Of a DNA stretch of 34,790 nucleotides, positions 22,338-30,620 are shown piece by piece. The notes beneath the pieces are model-generated. The model saw nothing but the letters and a program-made list of their open reading frames with translations, was not told the origin of the DNA and searched no databases. Position 1 is the stretch's first letter; the number at the start of each line of letters is the position of its first letter. Both the position numbers and the translations under genes were made by a program. The DNA comes from UBA11606 sp039188975 (GTDB taxonomy: Bacteria > Actinomycetota > Acidimicrobiia > Acidimicrobiales > Aldehydirespiratoraceae): NCBI GenBank assembly GCA_039188975.1, contig JBCCYT010000027.1, positions 1 through 34,790 of the forward strand, written 5' to 3'.

Positions 22338-23831
22338 GTGATGCGACGCTTTTTCATGCCCCGCCTGGCAACCCTCATCGCCGTGTTCGCCCTGCTCGCC
22401 ACCGCGTGCAGTTCCCGTGCGTCAGATGACGCAGGGACAAGCAACTCGGGATCGACCACGACCGACAACGCCGCAACGCTGGCAACCGACGCCGGAGAAG
22501 CGATCAGCACCAGCACCGGCGAGGCCTTCCCGCCAGCCCCTGACCATCCGACCACCACCGAGCTCTCGGCGGCGGTCGAAGCCGATCTGGACGCCCTGTT
22601 CGCCTCGCTCACCGGCGACGTCGATCTCGACGCGCTCGAACGCCTCGGCGAGAGCGGCGACGCTCGTCTCGCATGGCTGTTCATGGACATCCAGCGTTTC
22701 ATTTCGCCCGGCAGCAACCTGTCCGCCGGGATCGTCGACGCGTTCGAGTCGGTCACCGGATCGCCGATCAGCGGCGGGCGGTCGGCGTGGGGCACCGGCA
22801 CCGACTACCTCCTGGCCTGGGACACGCCCGCGCCGCCCGACTATGTCCGCTTCAAGCGGATCATCTTCGAACTGATCGAGCCCGGCTGGCAGCCGTTCTT
22901 CGCCGACGACAACGCCGACATCGACTGGCGCTGGGTGTCATGGGGCGGTGTCTTGATCGACGACCGACCGCTCGACCAGACCGCATTCGGCTGCCCGGAA
23001 GGCTGCATTCCCGCCCTCAACGACCCCGGGCTCGTCCAGGCCGGCACCGATGACGACTGGCTCGACGACGAACGCATTGTCTTCGGGATCGAGGTCGACG
23101 GCGAGGCCGTGGCATTCCCCCGCAACATCATGGAGATTCACGAGATGGTCAACATGACCGTCGCCGGACGTCGGATCGGCATGCCGTACTGCACGCTGTG
23201 CGGTTCGGCCCAGGCGTACTACACCGACATCCTCGATCAGCTCCCCGATGACGACTCGCTCGCAGCGCTCGACGACCAGGCCAGCCTCGAACTGCGAACC
23301 AGCGGCCTGCTCTCTCGCTCCAACAAGGTGATGTACGAATTCCACACGAAGTCCGTCTTCGATACGTTCACCGGCGCTGCCGTGAGTGGGCCGCTGCAAG
23401 ACACCGGGATCGTGCTCGAACAGCTGTCCGTCGTCACCACGACCTGGGCCGACTGGAAAGCCGAACACCCCGACTCGTTCCTCATCGCCGAAGACGGCGG
23501 CATCGGCCGCTTGTACCAAGAAGACCCGCTTCGGGGCCGCGACGACAACGGACCAATCTTCCCGATCGGCACCGTCGACCCCCGCCTCGACGTGCAACAA
23601 CCCGTCGTCGGCGTCATCACCGATGACGGCACGATCATCGCCTTCCCCGTCGACCTCGTCACCGAGACCCTCGATCGTGGAGGCGACGTCACCGCCGATG
23701 GCATCACGGTGAACGCCTCAGCCGGTGGATTCGTCGCCGTCGACGAACGCGGCAACGACGTCGCCACCCACCAAGCCTTCTGGTTCGCCTGGAGTCAGTT
23801 CCATCCAGACACGTTGCTGTGGCTCGGCTGA
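22338..23831 (+). CDS. DUF3179-containing lipoprotein
   Basis: A protein of 497 residues. The N-terminal signal ends in a lipobox (FALLATAC, Cys29), followed by a Ser/Thr/Asp-rich linker, so the protein should be a surface lipoprotein. The main part matches DUF3179: FGIEVDGEAVAFPRNIMEIHEMVN, then RIGMPYCTLCGSAQAYY with two cysteines (C-x2-C) that may bind metal, then NKVMYEFHTKSVFDTFTG and later FPVDLV. The enzymatic role of the family is not known. The start is GTG 22338 or ATG 22341, 34 bases after the deaminase stop; no clear promoter is seen. A 22-bp tandem repeat begins in the last codons and runs past the stop. Confidence 0.85.
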   Translation: MMRRFFMPRLATLIAVFALLATACSSRASDDAGTSNSGSTTTDNAATLATDAGEAISTSTGEAFPPAPDHPTTTELSAAVEADLDALFASLTGDVDLDALERLGESGDARLAWLFMDIQRFISPGSNLSAGIVDAFESVTGSPISGGRSAWGTGTDYLLAWDTPAPPDYVRFKRIIFELIEPGWQPFFADDNADIDWRWVSWGGVLIDDRPLDQTAFGCPEGCIPALNDPGLVQAGTDDDWLDDERIVFGIEVDGEAVAFPRNIMEIHEMVNMTVAGRRIGMPYCTLCGSAQAYYTDILDQLPDDDSLAALDDQASLELRTSGLLSRSNKVMYEFHTKSVFDTFTGAAVSGPLQDTGIVLEQLSVVTTTWADWKAEHPDSFLIAEDGGIGRLYQEDPLRGRDDNGPIFPIGTVDPRLDVQQPVVGVITDDGTIIAFPVDLVTETLDRGGDVTADGITVNASAGGFVAVDERGNDVATHQAFWFAWSQFHPDTLLWLG

Positions 23832-23879
23832 CGCATTGCTGTGGCTCGGCTGACGCATTGCTGTGGCTCGGCTGACGCC
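23814..23879 (+). repeat. Three-copy 22-bp tandem repeat over the end of the DUF3179 gene
   Basis: Copies at 23814-23835, 23836-23857 and 23858-23879 are identical except for the last base of the third. Copy 1 encodes the final LLWLG and the stop TGA. The next two repeat the same bases outside the gene, so the gene's end has been triplicated. Each copy contains GCTGACG, which can pair with CGTCAGC at 23910-23916. Confidence 0.9.
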
Positions 23880-23937
23880 AGGCGGCCATTCTGTGCAGCA
23901 ATCTGAGCCCGTCAGCGCGGAGCGGCCCGGACTTGCG

Positions 23938-23943
23938 TAGGGT
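23938..23943 (+). promoter_or_regulatory. Candidate -10 element of the ole operon
   Basis: TAGGGT matches the TANNNT pattern used at other genes here. It would give a leader of about 40 nt before GTG 23991. No convincing -35 was found. Confidence 0.3.
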
Positions 23944-23977
23944 CATGGGCTGATCGAGCCGTCCCCCGCGGCGAAAC

Positions 23978-23983
23978 AGGAAG
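23978..23983 (+). promoter_or_regulatory. Ribosome binding site of oleA
   Basis: AGGAAG lies 7 nt before GTG 23991. Unlike many genes in the window, oleA therefore appears to have a leader and a Shine-Dalgarno sequence. Confidence 0.55.
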
Positions 23984-23990
23984 AAACTCT

Positions 23991-25013
23991 GTGCTTGGTA
24001 ACGCCAACTTCAACTTCGATGACGTAGCCATCGTGTCAGTCGAAGCATGCGACGCCCCTGAAGTCCTCACCTCCGCCGAGATCGATGAGCGCCTCGCCTC
24101 ATTCTACGAGCGAACCGGAGCCGCACCAGGCCTGCTGGAGTCGCTGGCTGGCATCAGCCAGCGACGGCAGTGGCCCGAAGGCGTGTCGTTCATGGAAGCC
24201 GCCGCGATGGCCGGCGAGAAAGCGATCGCATCGGCCGGCATCGACCGCAGCCGAATCGGCTTGCTGGTCGACTCGAGCGTGTGCCGCGAGCGGCTCGAAC
24301 CGTCGAGCGCTGTCACCGTGCACGACCTGCTCGGCATGCCGTCGACCTGTCTGAACTTCGACGTCTCGAACGCCTGCCTCGGCTTCCTCAACGGCATCCA
24401 GATCGCTGGATCGATGATCGAAACCGGTCAAATCGACTACGCGATCGTCGTCGACGGCGAAGGCACTCGCCAGATTCACGAGACCACCATCCAGAAGCTC
24501 CTGCAGCCCGACGCAACGATCGACGACCTCTTCGAGAACTTCGCCACCCTCACCCTCGGGTCCGGCTCGGCGTCGATGGTGATCGGCCGCCACTCCGAAA
24601 ACCCGGGCAGCCACCGGGTGAAGGGCGGCTTCTTCCGAGCCGCCACTCGTCACCACCAGCTCTGCGTCGGTTCGCTCGACGGCATGAAGACCGACACTCG
24701 GGCCCTGCTCGAAGCCGGTACCGAGGTCGCCAAGCTCGCCTGGGAAGACGCCGGCGACAAAGACGGCTGGTTCGACATGAAGTACTACATCCTTCACCAG
24801 GTGTCGCAGGTTCACACCCAGGCCGTCATCGACACGCTCGGTATCGACGGCGATCGAGTTCCGCGCAGCTTCCCCGAGTACGGCAACATCGGCCCGGCCG
24901 CCATTCCGGTCACGCTCGCCGGGGTACAACACGACCTGAAGCCCGGTGATGGCGTGATGTTCCAAGGGATGGGATCGGGCATCAACGCCGCCATCGTCGA
25001 GATCGAGTGGTGA
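23991..25013 (+). CDS. oleA: OleA, acyl-CoA head-to-head condensing thiolase
   Basis: A protein of 340 residues with a thiolase/KAS-III fold. It joins two fatty acyl-CoAs head to head into a 2-alkyl-3-ketoacid, the first step of long-chain olefin synthesis. Key residues are Cys129 (FDVSNACLGFLNG), Glu103 (VCRERLEPSSA), His269 (YYILHQVSQVH) and Asn299 (YGNIGPAAIP). Glu103 lies 26 residues before the Cys, as in the known Xanthomonas OleA (Glu117, Cys143); from memory His269 and Asn299 likewise match His285 and Asn315. The glutamate separates OleA from ordinary FabH. The start is GTG with a good ribosome site. The downstream oleBC start overlaps its stop. This is the best-supported member of the ole cluster. 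Confidence 0.92.
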   Translation: MLGNANFNFDDVAIVSVEACDAPEVLTSAEIDERLASFYERTGAAPGLLESLAGISQRRQWPEGVSFMEAAAMAGEKAIASAGIDRSRIGLLVDSSVCRERLEPSSAVTVHDLLGMPSTCLNFDVSNACLGFLNGIQIAGSMIETGQIDYAIVVDGEGTRQIHETTIQKLLQPDATIDDLFENFATLTLGSGSASMVIGRHSENPGSHRVKGGFFRAATRHHQLCVGSLDGMKTDTRALLEAGTEVAKLAWEDAGDKDGWFDMKYYILHQVSQVHTQAVIDTLGIDGDRVPRSFPEYGNIGPAAIPVTLAGVQHDLKPGDGVMFQGMGSGINAAIVEIEW

Positions 25014-27613
25014 ACCCTGCGTCGTCGGCGGCTTCGCCACGACCGATTCCTGAACTCGACGGGTGGGACCCATCCTGGTCCCGGACCATCGACGCGCCTG
25101 ACCACACCGGCCAAACCCGTTCGTGGCACCTGCTCGACACCGGGCCCGAGGATGCGACGTTCACGGTGCTCGCCGTGCACGGCAACCCAACATGGTCCTA
25201 CACCTGGCGCCACCTTGCCGCTGCACTCCCCGACGATGTTCGCCTGATCGCCCCCGATCAACTCGACATGGGTTTCTCGGATCGCACCGGGGTGCGCCGC
25301 CGCCTCGCCGACCGCATCGACGACCTCGTTGCGCTCACCGCCACGCTCGACCTGACCGGCGATGTGGTCGTCGTCGCCCACGACTGGGGCGGACCGGTCT
25401 CGCTTGGGTGGCTGCAGCGAATGCACTCGACGGACGACGCGCCCGTCGCCATCACCGGCCTCGTTTTGACCAACACGGCCGTTCATCAGCCACCGGACGC
25501 AACCGCCCCGACCCTCATCCGCAACGCTCGGCGGCCCCTCGTGCTGCAACGGGTCACCGTTCAGACGACGACGTTTCTACGGGGCATGTTCGAGTTGTCG
25601 AACCCCCGTACCTCGCCTGCGGCGCGAACGGGCTATCTCGCGCCCTACCTGACCGCTGATCGGCGGCGGGCGATCGCCGACTTCGTCGAGGACATTCCGC
25701 TCGAGGACGATCACCCCTCGGCGGCAACGCTCGACACGGTCGCTGGCGGGCTCGCCGATCTCGGCGACATCCCCACCTTGCTGGTGTGGGGAGCCGGCGA
25801 CCGGGTGTTCTCGGATCTGTACCTGCACGATCTCGAAGCCCGCCTCCTCCACGCCGACGTCCATCGGCACCCGACCGCCGGGCATCTTGTCTCTGAAGAC
25901 ACCGACGTCGCTTCCGTCGTCGTCGATTGGCTGGCGGCACGGGGTGTGGAACAGCCGAACCCCCCAGCTTCGACCTCGACAGCGGTCGATCTCACCGCCG
26001 CGCTGGGTCGCCGAGAGCTGGCTGACCGAGTGGCCATCACCGAGATCGGGACCGACCGTACGGTCACCTTCGCCGAGCTCGACTGGCTCGTCGGCGCCGC
26101 CGCTCGGGGAATGCTCGACACTGCCGGCATCGGGCCCGGTGACCGAGTGGCATTGATGATCCCGCCCGGCGTCGACCTCGCGATTGCGGTCTACGCCTGT
26201 TGGCGGGCCGGGGCCGTCCCCGTTTTGATCGACGGCGGGTTGGGTCCGCGCCAGATGAGTGCTGCGATGCGGGTCAGTACACCGGATCACCTGATTGGCA
26301 TCCGTCGAGCGCTCACCGCGGCCCGAGGCCTGGGCTGGCCGGGGCGTCGCATCTCGGTCGACCCGCTCCCCGGGGCTGCACGCCGCCTACTCGGGGTTGA
26401 CCACGACCTCGCATCGCTCAGCCGTCACTCGTCCACCCGCACACTGCCGGTCGTCGATTCTGATGCCGAGGCGGCGGTCGTCTTCACGTCGGGCGCGACC
26501 GGACCGTCCAAGGGCGTTCGCTACAGTGCCACGCAGATCGCCGCTCAGATCGACACGCTCATGTCGCTCTACGACATCACTGCCGACGACTCGCTGGTCG
26601 CGGCGTTCGCCCCGTTTGCGCTGTATGGGCCGGCGATGGGTATCACCTCGACCGTTCCCGAGATGGACGTGAGCGCGCCAGGCACCTTGACCGCGTCGGC
26701 ATTGATCGATGCGGTCGAAGCGGTCGACGCGTCCCTCGTGTTCGCCTCGCCCGCAGCGATCATGAACCTGCTCGCCACCGCTGACGAGGTCGCCGGCCGG
26801 CCGCTCGGTGGCATGGATGCGGTTCGGCTTCTGCTTTCCGCCGGCGCCCCGGTGCCCGAATCGGTGCTGCGACAGGCGGTCGACACGTTCTTCCCGAACG
26901 CCGACGGACACACCCCGTACGGCATGACCGAGTGCCTGCCGGTCGCCGACATCGGTCTCCGCGGACTGCGCGAAGCTCAGGGCCACGCCCTCACCCGGGT
27001 CGGTGTCTGTGTCGGACCACCAGCCACCGGTGTGGAAGTGCTGATCGATCCGCTCGACACACACGGACAGCCACGCGGCGAAGCTGGAGCGACTCCGGAC
27101 CGTCTCGGCGAGGTGTGGGTGCGGGCTGCGCATCAGCGCCTCGGGTACGAACGCCGCTGGCACACGACGCACCTGGCCACGCGGCCCGGTGGGTGGCATG
27201 CGACGGGAGACCTCGGTGCCCTCGACGCCGAGGGGCGGCTGTGGATCGGGGCACGGCTCGGCCATGTGATCACCGCCCCCTCCGGGCCGCTTGCTCCGGC
27301 CGGTATCGAACGGTCGATCGATGCACTCCCGGGGGTCACGCGGAGTGCCGCGGTTGGCGTTGGCCCGGTCGGGACGCAGGCGGTCGTCGTGATCACCGAA
27401 CGCCGCGACGTCGGGCGCCGCCCCCGACAAGCGCCCCTCGACCGCATCGATCTGGTCCGATCGGCAACCGCTGATCTCGGAGTCGACATCGCGGCCTGCC
27501 TGGAAGTGTCGTCGCTTCCGGTCGATCGTCGTCACAACTCCAAGATCGACCGCGCTCACCTCGCCCGATGGGCGAGCGGCGTGCTCGAAGGTGGGCCGGT
27601 CCGAAACCCATGA
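25010..27613 (+). CDS. oleBC: OleBC fusion: beta-lactone decarboxylase plus beta-lactone synthetase
   Basis: A protein of 867 residues with two complete domains. Residues ~25-315 are an alpha/beta hydrolase of the haloalkane-dehalogenase type (OleB). It has HGNPTWSYTW, the nucleophile Asp125 in VAHDWGGPVSLGW, an acid in VWGAGDRVFSD, and a His in HPTAGHLVSED. It removes CO2 from a beta-lactone to give a cis-alkene. After a short Pro/Ser/Thr linker, residues ~325-867 are an AMP-forming ligase (OleC). It has FTSGATGPSKG (about 492-502), PYGMTE, ATGDLGALD, and a C-terminal Lys in RRHNSKIDR. It closes the beta-hydroxy acid to the beta-lactone. OleBC fusions are known from actinobacteria. GTG 25010 overlaps the oleA stop (GTGA); GTG 25007 is the alternative. 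Confidence 0.92.
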   Translation: MNPASSAASPRPIPELDGWDPSWSRTIDAPDHTGQTRSWHLLDTGPEDATFTVLAVHGNPTWSYTWRHLAAALPDDVRLIAPDQLDMGFSDRTGVRRRLADRIDDLVALTATLDLTGDVVVVAHDWGGPVSLGWLQRMHSTDDAPVAITGLVLTNTAVHQPPDATAPTLIRNARRPLVLQRVTVQTTTFLRGMFELSNPRTSPAARTGYLAPYLTADRRRAIADFVEDIPLEDDHPSAATLDTVAGGLADLGDIPTLLVWGAGDRVFSDLYLHDLEARLLHADVHRHPTAGHLVSEDTDVASVVVDWLAARGVEQPNPPASTSTAVDLTAALGRRELADRVAITEIGTDRTVTFAELDWLVGAAARGMLDTAGIGPGDRVALMIPPGVDLAIAVYACWRAGAVPVLIDGGLGPRQMSAAMRVSTPDHLIGIRRALTAARGLGWPGRRISVDPLPGAARRLLGVDHDLASLSRHSSTRTLPVVDSDAEAAVVFTSGATGPSKGVRYSATQIAAQIDTLMSLYDITADDSLVAAFAPFALYGPAMGITSTVPEMDVSAPGTLTASALIDAVEAVDASLVFASPAAIMNLLATADEVAGRPLGGMDAVRLLLSAGAPVPESVLRQAVDTFFPNADGHTPYGMTECLPVADIGLRGLREAQGHALTRVGVCVGPPATGVEVLIDPLDTHGQPRGEAGATPDRLGEVWVRAAHQRLGYERRWHTTHLATRPGGWHATGDLGALDAEGRLWIGARLGHVITAPSGPLAPAGIERSIDALPGVTRSAAVGVGPVGTQAVVVITERRDVGRRPRQAPLDRIDLVRSATADLGVDIAACLEVSSLPVDRRHNSKIDRAHLARWASGVLEGGPVRNP

Positions 27614-28581
27614 GGGTCTTGGTGACCGGCGCGACGAGCCTGCTCGGGCGGTTCACCGTCGCCGCGCTCGGCGCCCACGGTCACGAGATCGTCACCTTGC
27701 AGCGCTCTCGATCAGAACTCCACGGGGTGGTCGAACACCTGGGATCGGTGACCGACCGGACGGTGGTGGCCGAGGCGCTGGATGGTGTGCAAGGGGTGAT
27801 CCACCTCGCAGCCAAGGTCGATCCGGTGGGCGACTGGGCCGACTTTGCGTCGATCAACATCGACGGCGCCACGATCGTGCACTCGTTGGCCCGAGAGGCC
27901 GGGGTCAGCCGCTTCGTGTACGTCTCGAGTCCTTCCGTTGCCCACGACGGATCCTCGATCAGCGGCGATGGTGCGGCGCCCGCCGACCCTGACGCGGCAC
28001 GGGGCAACTACTCGATCTCCAAGGCCACCGCGGAACGCCATCTTCTCGCCCAGCCGAGCGACACCATGCCCACCGTCGCCATTCGTCCTCACCTGGTGAT
28101 CGGCCCCGGCGACACCCAGTTGATCGGCCGCATCGCGGACCGGGCTCGGGCCGGGCGGATGCCGCTGATTGGTTCGGGGCTTGCGCTGGTCGACACGACA
28201 TGGGTCGACAACGCAGCCGACGCGCTCGTTGCCGCCCTCGACGCCGCGCCCGAGCTGGCCGGCCGGGCGTTCGTGGTCTCGAACGGAGAACCACGAACCG
28301 TGCATGAGCTGATCGCCCGAATCACCGATGCGCTGAACATCGAATGGTCTCCGCGTTCGGTACCCGCGCGTGCTGCTGTCGCTGGCGGCGCGGCGGCCGA
28401 AGCACTGTGGGAGCGAACCGGACGAGCCGACGAGCCTCCCATGACCGCGTTCGGAGCCGAGCAGCTCTCGACTGCGCACTGGTTCGATCAGCGCATCACG
28501 CGAGACGCGCTGCGCTGGGTCCCCCGGGTGTCGCTCGCCGAGGGATGGCGGCGCCTTGCGGCGCATCACGCCACCGACTGA
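27610..28581 (+). CDS. oleD: OleD, NADPH-dependent 2-alkyl-3-ketoacid reductase (extended SDR)
   Basis: A protein of 323 residues that reduces the OleA product to a 2-alkyl-3-hydroxyacid. The N-terminal Rossmann loop is TGATSLLG (6-13), with Ser where TGxxGxxG enzymes have the middle Gly. Further marks are VIHLAAKVDPVGDW, VYVSSPSV (105-110) and the catalytic Tyr134 and Lys138 in NYSISKATAE. IRPHLVIGPGD and TWVDNAADALVAAL are typical of 3-beta-HSD-like extended SDRs, the OleD subgroup. ATG 27610 overlaps the oleBC stop (ATGA), so oleA, oleBC and oleD are translated as a coupled set. It is convergent with the S4 protein gene: the two stops lie 2 bases apart inside a 10-bp palindrome. Confidence 0.9.
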   Translation: MRVLVTGATSLLGRFTVAALGAHGHEIVTLQRSRSELHGVVEHLGSVTDRTVVAEALDGVQGVIHLAAKVDPVGDWADFASINIDGATIVHSLAREAGVSRFVYVSSPSVAHDGSSISGDGAAPADPDAARGNYSISKATAERHLLAQPSDTMPTVAIRPHLVIGPGDTQLIGRIADRARAGRMPLIGSGLALVDTTWVDNAADALVAALDAAPELAGRAFVVSNGEPRTVHELIARITDALNIEWSPRSVPARAAVAGGAAAEALWERTGRADEPPMTAFGAEQLSTAHWFDQRITRDALRWVPRVSLAEGWRRLAAHHATD

Positions 28582-28587
28582 CGTCAG
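28578..28587. repeat. 10-bp palindrome containing two convergent stop codons
   Basis: CTGACGTCAG holds the oleD stop (TGA, 28579-28581) and, on the other strand, the stop of the S4 gene (28584-28586). There is no room for a conventional terminator between the two genes. Confidence 0.6.
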
Positions 28588-28958
28588 CGGCGCTCGCCCC
28601 GCAGCTTGTCGATCGCGCGCCGGTCCTTCTTCGTCGGCCGTCCCATGCCCTTGTCGCGCTGGGCAAAGACCGGGATGTCGACATGATCGTGTCGTTTCGG
28701 TGGGGGTGGTGAGCGGTCCTCGACGGCGGCCGCAGCGAGCGGGGCCGACACTCGCTTCTCGAGCAACTCGTTGGCGACATAGATGACGGTGCGGTCGCCT
28801 CGGACCGCCTGCACAACATCGCCGATCTTGACCTTGGCGGCTGGCTTCACGACATCGCCGTTGATCCGGACTCGACCTGCGGTGCAGGCGTCGGTTGCTT
28901 GGCGCCGAGTTTTGAAGACCCGTACCGACCACAACCACTTGTCGACACGAACAGACAC
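28584..28958 (-). CDS. S4-domain RNA-binding protein (Hsp15-like)
   Basis: A protein of 124 residues. Residues 1-60, with VRVDKWLWSVRVFKTRRQATDACTAGRVRINGDVVKPAAKVKIGD, are an S4 RNA-binding domain of the Hsp15/HslR type. That protein binds stalled 50S subunits carrying peptidyl-tRNA. The C-terminal half is basic and Pro-rich and ends RRAIDKLRGERR. It should act on ribosomes in the cytosol, unrelated to its ole neighbours. GTG 28958 is the start. A CACACT hexamer ends 6 nt before it on the minus strand (plus 28965-28970), a relaxed leaderless pattern. Divergent from the acyl-CoA synthetase gene. Confidence 0.85.
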   Translation of the reverse strand: MSVRVDKWLWSVRVFKTRRQATDACTAGRVRINGDVVKPAAKVKIGDVVQAVRGDRTVIYVANELLEKRVSAPLAAAAVEDRSPPPPKRHDHVDIPVFAQRDKGMGRPTKKDRRAIDKLRGERR

Positions 28959-28987
28959 ATGTGCAGTGTGGCAGGCTGGCGGGGCGC

Positions 28988-29016
28988 TTGAACCGTTTGG
29001 GGCGACCGGACAAGAT
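28988..29016 (+). promoter_or_regulatory. Candidate promoter of the acyl-CoA synthetase gene
   Basis: TTGAAC (28988-28993) and CAAGAT (29011-29016) are separated by 17 bp. A leader of about 30 nt would carry the G-rich ribosome site (29042-29049) before GTG 29054. Hexamer matches are moderate. Confidence 0.3.
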
Positions 29017-29053
29017 GATCAGCGCTCGAACGACTTTCTTTGGGGGGAATGAC

Positions 29054-30586
29054 GTGCAGACACCAATGACGATCCGCGACCACTTGGAGCGGGCCCGCAT
29101 CGTCTATCGCGACCGCGTCGGCATCTACGACGAACCAGACCAACCAGCGCCCAGTCTCGGCGATCTCACCTACGGTCAGTTCTACGATCTGGCCCAGGGC
29201 ATGGCGGCCGGCCTCGATGATCTCGGCCTCGACCAGGGCGCTCGTGTCGGCATCGTGTCGCAGAACTCTGCTCGACTCCTCGTCACGCTGTTCGGTGCAA
29301 GCGCATGGGGGCGGGTTGCCGTCCCGATCAACTTCCGACTCGGGCCCGATGAGGTCGAGTACATCGTCGACCACGCTGGCTGCGACGTGCTCATCCTCGA
29401 TCCGGAGCTCGAGGCGACACTCGGCGACATCAAGGTCAAACACCGGCTGATCTCAGGCGCGGAATCGGATTCGCTGTTCAAGGTCGGTGCAGAGGCGCGG
29501 CCGTGGACGCCCGACGAGAACGCAACCGCGACGATCAACTACACCTCCGGCACGACCGCTCGGCCCAAGGGTGTCGAGATGACCCACCGCAACCTGTGGA
29601 GCAACGCGGCCATCTTCGGCTGGCACACCGGGGTCAACGATCGCGACGTCTACCTCCACACCCTTCCCCAGTTCCACTGCAACGGTTGGGGGATGCCATA
29701 CGCCACCACCGCAATGGGCGTGCCGCAGGTCAATCTGCGCAAGGTCGACGGTCCGGAGATTCTCCGCCGGATCGATCAGCACGGCGTCACCTTGCTGTGC
29801 GGGGCCCCGGCGGTGGTCGCGGCGATTCTCGATGCCGCCGCCGACTGGGACGGCGAGATCCCCGGCAAGGACCGGGTCCGCATGGTGGTCGCCGGCGCGC
29901 CACCCCCGACCCGCACGATCGAGCGGGTGGAGACCGAACTGGGCTGGGAGTTCATCCAGATTTATGGCCTCACCGAGACCGCCCCGCTCCTCACCATCAA
30001 CCGCACCCGAGAGGAGTGGGACGATGACACGCCGGCGGAGCGAGCGGCAAAGCTCAGCCGCCAGGGTGTGCCTGCGGTCGGCATCACCATGGCGGTCGAC
30101 CCCGAGGGAGAGGTCCTCGCGCGCGGCAACCACATCCTGAAGTCGTATTGGGAGAACCCGGATGCGTCGGCCGAAGCGCTCGCCGACGATTGGTTCCACA
30201 CCGGTGACGGTGGCTTCATCGACGAGGACGGCTATGTCACCCTCCAGGACCGCAAGAAGGACGTGATCATCTCCGGCGGGGAGAACGTGTCGTCGATCGA
30301 GGTCGAGGACTGCTTGTTCTCTCACCCCGATGTGGAGGAGGTCGCCGTGATCGGTGTTCCCGATGAGAAGTGGGGTGAAACCGTCAAGGCCCTCGTGGTG
30401 GTCGGTGCCGGGTCAGACGTCGGCGAGCGAGATCTCATCGACTACTGCCGCGCCAAGATCGCCCACTACAAGTGCCCGACATCGGTCGAGTTCCGCGACG
30501 AGCTGGCCCGCACCGCAACCGGCAAGCTCCAGAAGTTCAAGCTGCGAGCGCCCTACTGGGAAGGCGTGGAGCGCGGCATCAACTGA
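29054..30586 (+). CDS. Acyl-CoA synthetase (AMP-forming)
   Basis: A protein of 510 residues of the ANL superfamily. The P-loop reads YTSGTTARPKGVEMTH; then come the A5 motif QIYGLTETAP and WFHTGDGGFIDEDGYVTLQDRKKDVIISGGENVSS (A7-A8). The catalytic lysine is in RTATGKLQKFKLR at the C-terminus. It activates a carboxylic acid to acyl-AMP, then acyl-CoA, in the cytosol. Overall it resembles the medium-chain/FadD and methylmercaptopropionyl-CoA ligase group; chain length is not predictable. The start is GTG 29054 with a GGGGGGAA ribosome site 4 nt before it (ATG 29066 is the alternative). It is near the ole operon but separated by an opposite-strand gene, so a role in supplying OleA substrate is only a possibility. 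Confidence 0.88.
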   Translation: MQTPMTIRDHLERARIVYRDRVGIYDEPDQPAPSLGDLTYGQFYDLAQGMAAGLDDLGLDQGARVGIVSQNSARLLVTLFGASAWGRVAVPINFRLGPDEVEYIVDHAGCDVLILDPELEATLGDIKVKHRLISGAESDSLFKVGAEARPWTPDENATATINYTSGTTARPKGVEMTHRNLWSNAAIFGWHTGVNDRDVYLHTLPQFHCNGWGMPYATTAMGVPQVNLRKVDGPEILRRIDQHGVTLLCGAPAVVAAILDAAADWDGEIPGKDRVRMVVAGAPPPTRTIERVETELGWEFIQIYGLTETAPLLTINRTREEWDDDTPAERAAKLSRQGVPAVGITMAVDPEGEVLARGNHILKSYWENPDASAEALADDWFHTGDGGFIDEDGYVTLQDRKKDVIISGGENVSSIEVEDCLFSHPDVEEVAVIGVPDEKWGETVKALVVVGAGSDVGERDLIDYCRAKIAHYKCPTSVEFRDELARTATGKLQKFKLRAPYWEGVERGIN

Positions 30587-30620
30587 TGGCGGGCAACACT
30601 CGAAGTGAGCGTTGGCTCGA

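Noticed and set aside
26387..27559. Minus-strand frame of 390 codons opposite the OleC domain
   Set aside because: Shadow frame of a well-supported enzyme domain; Arg/His/Gly-rich.
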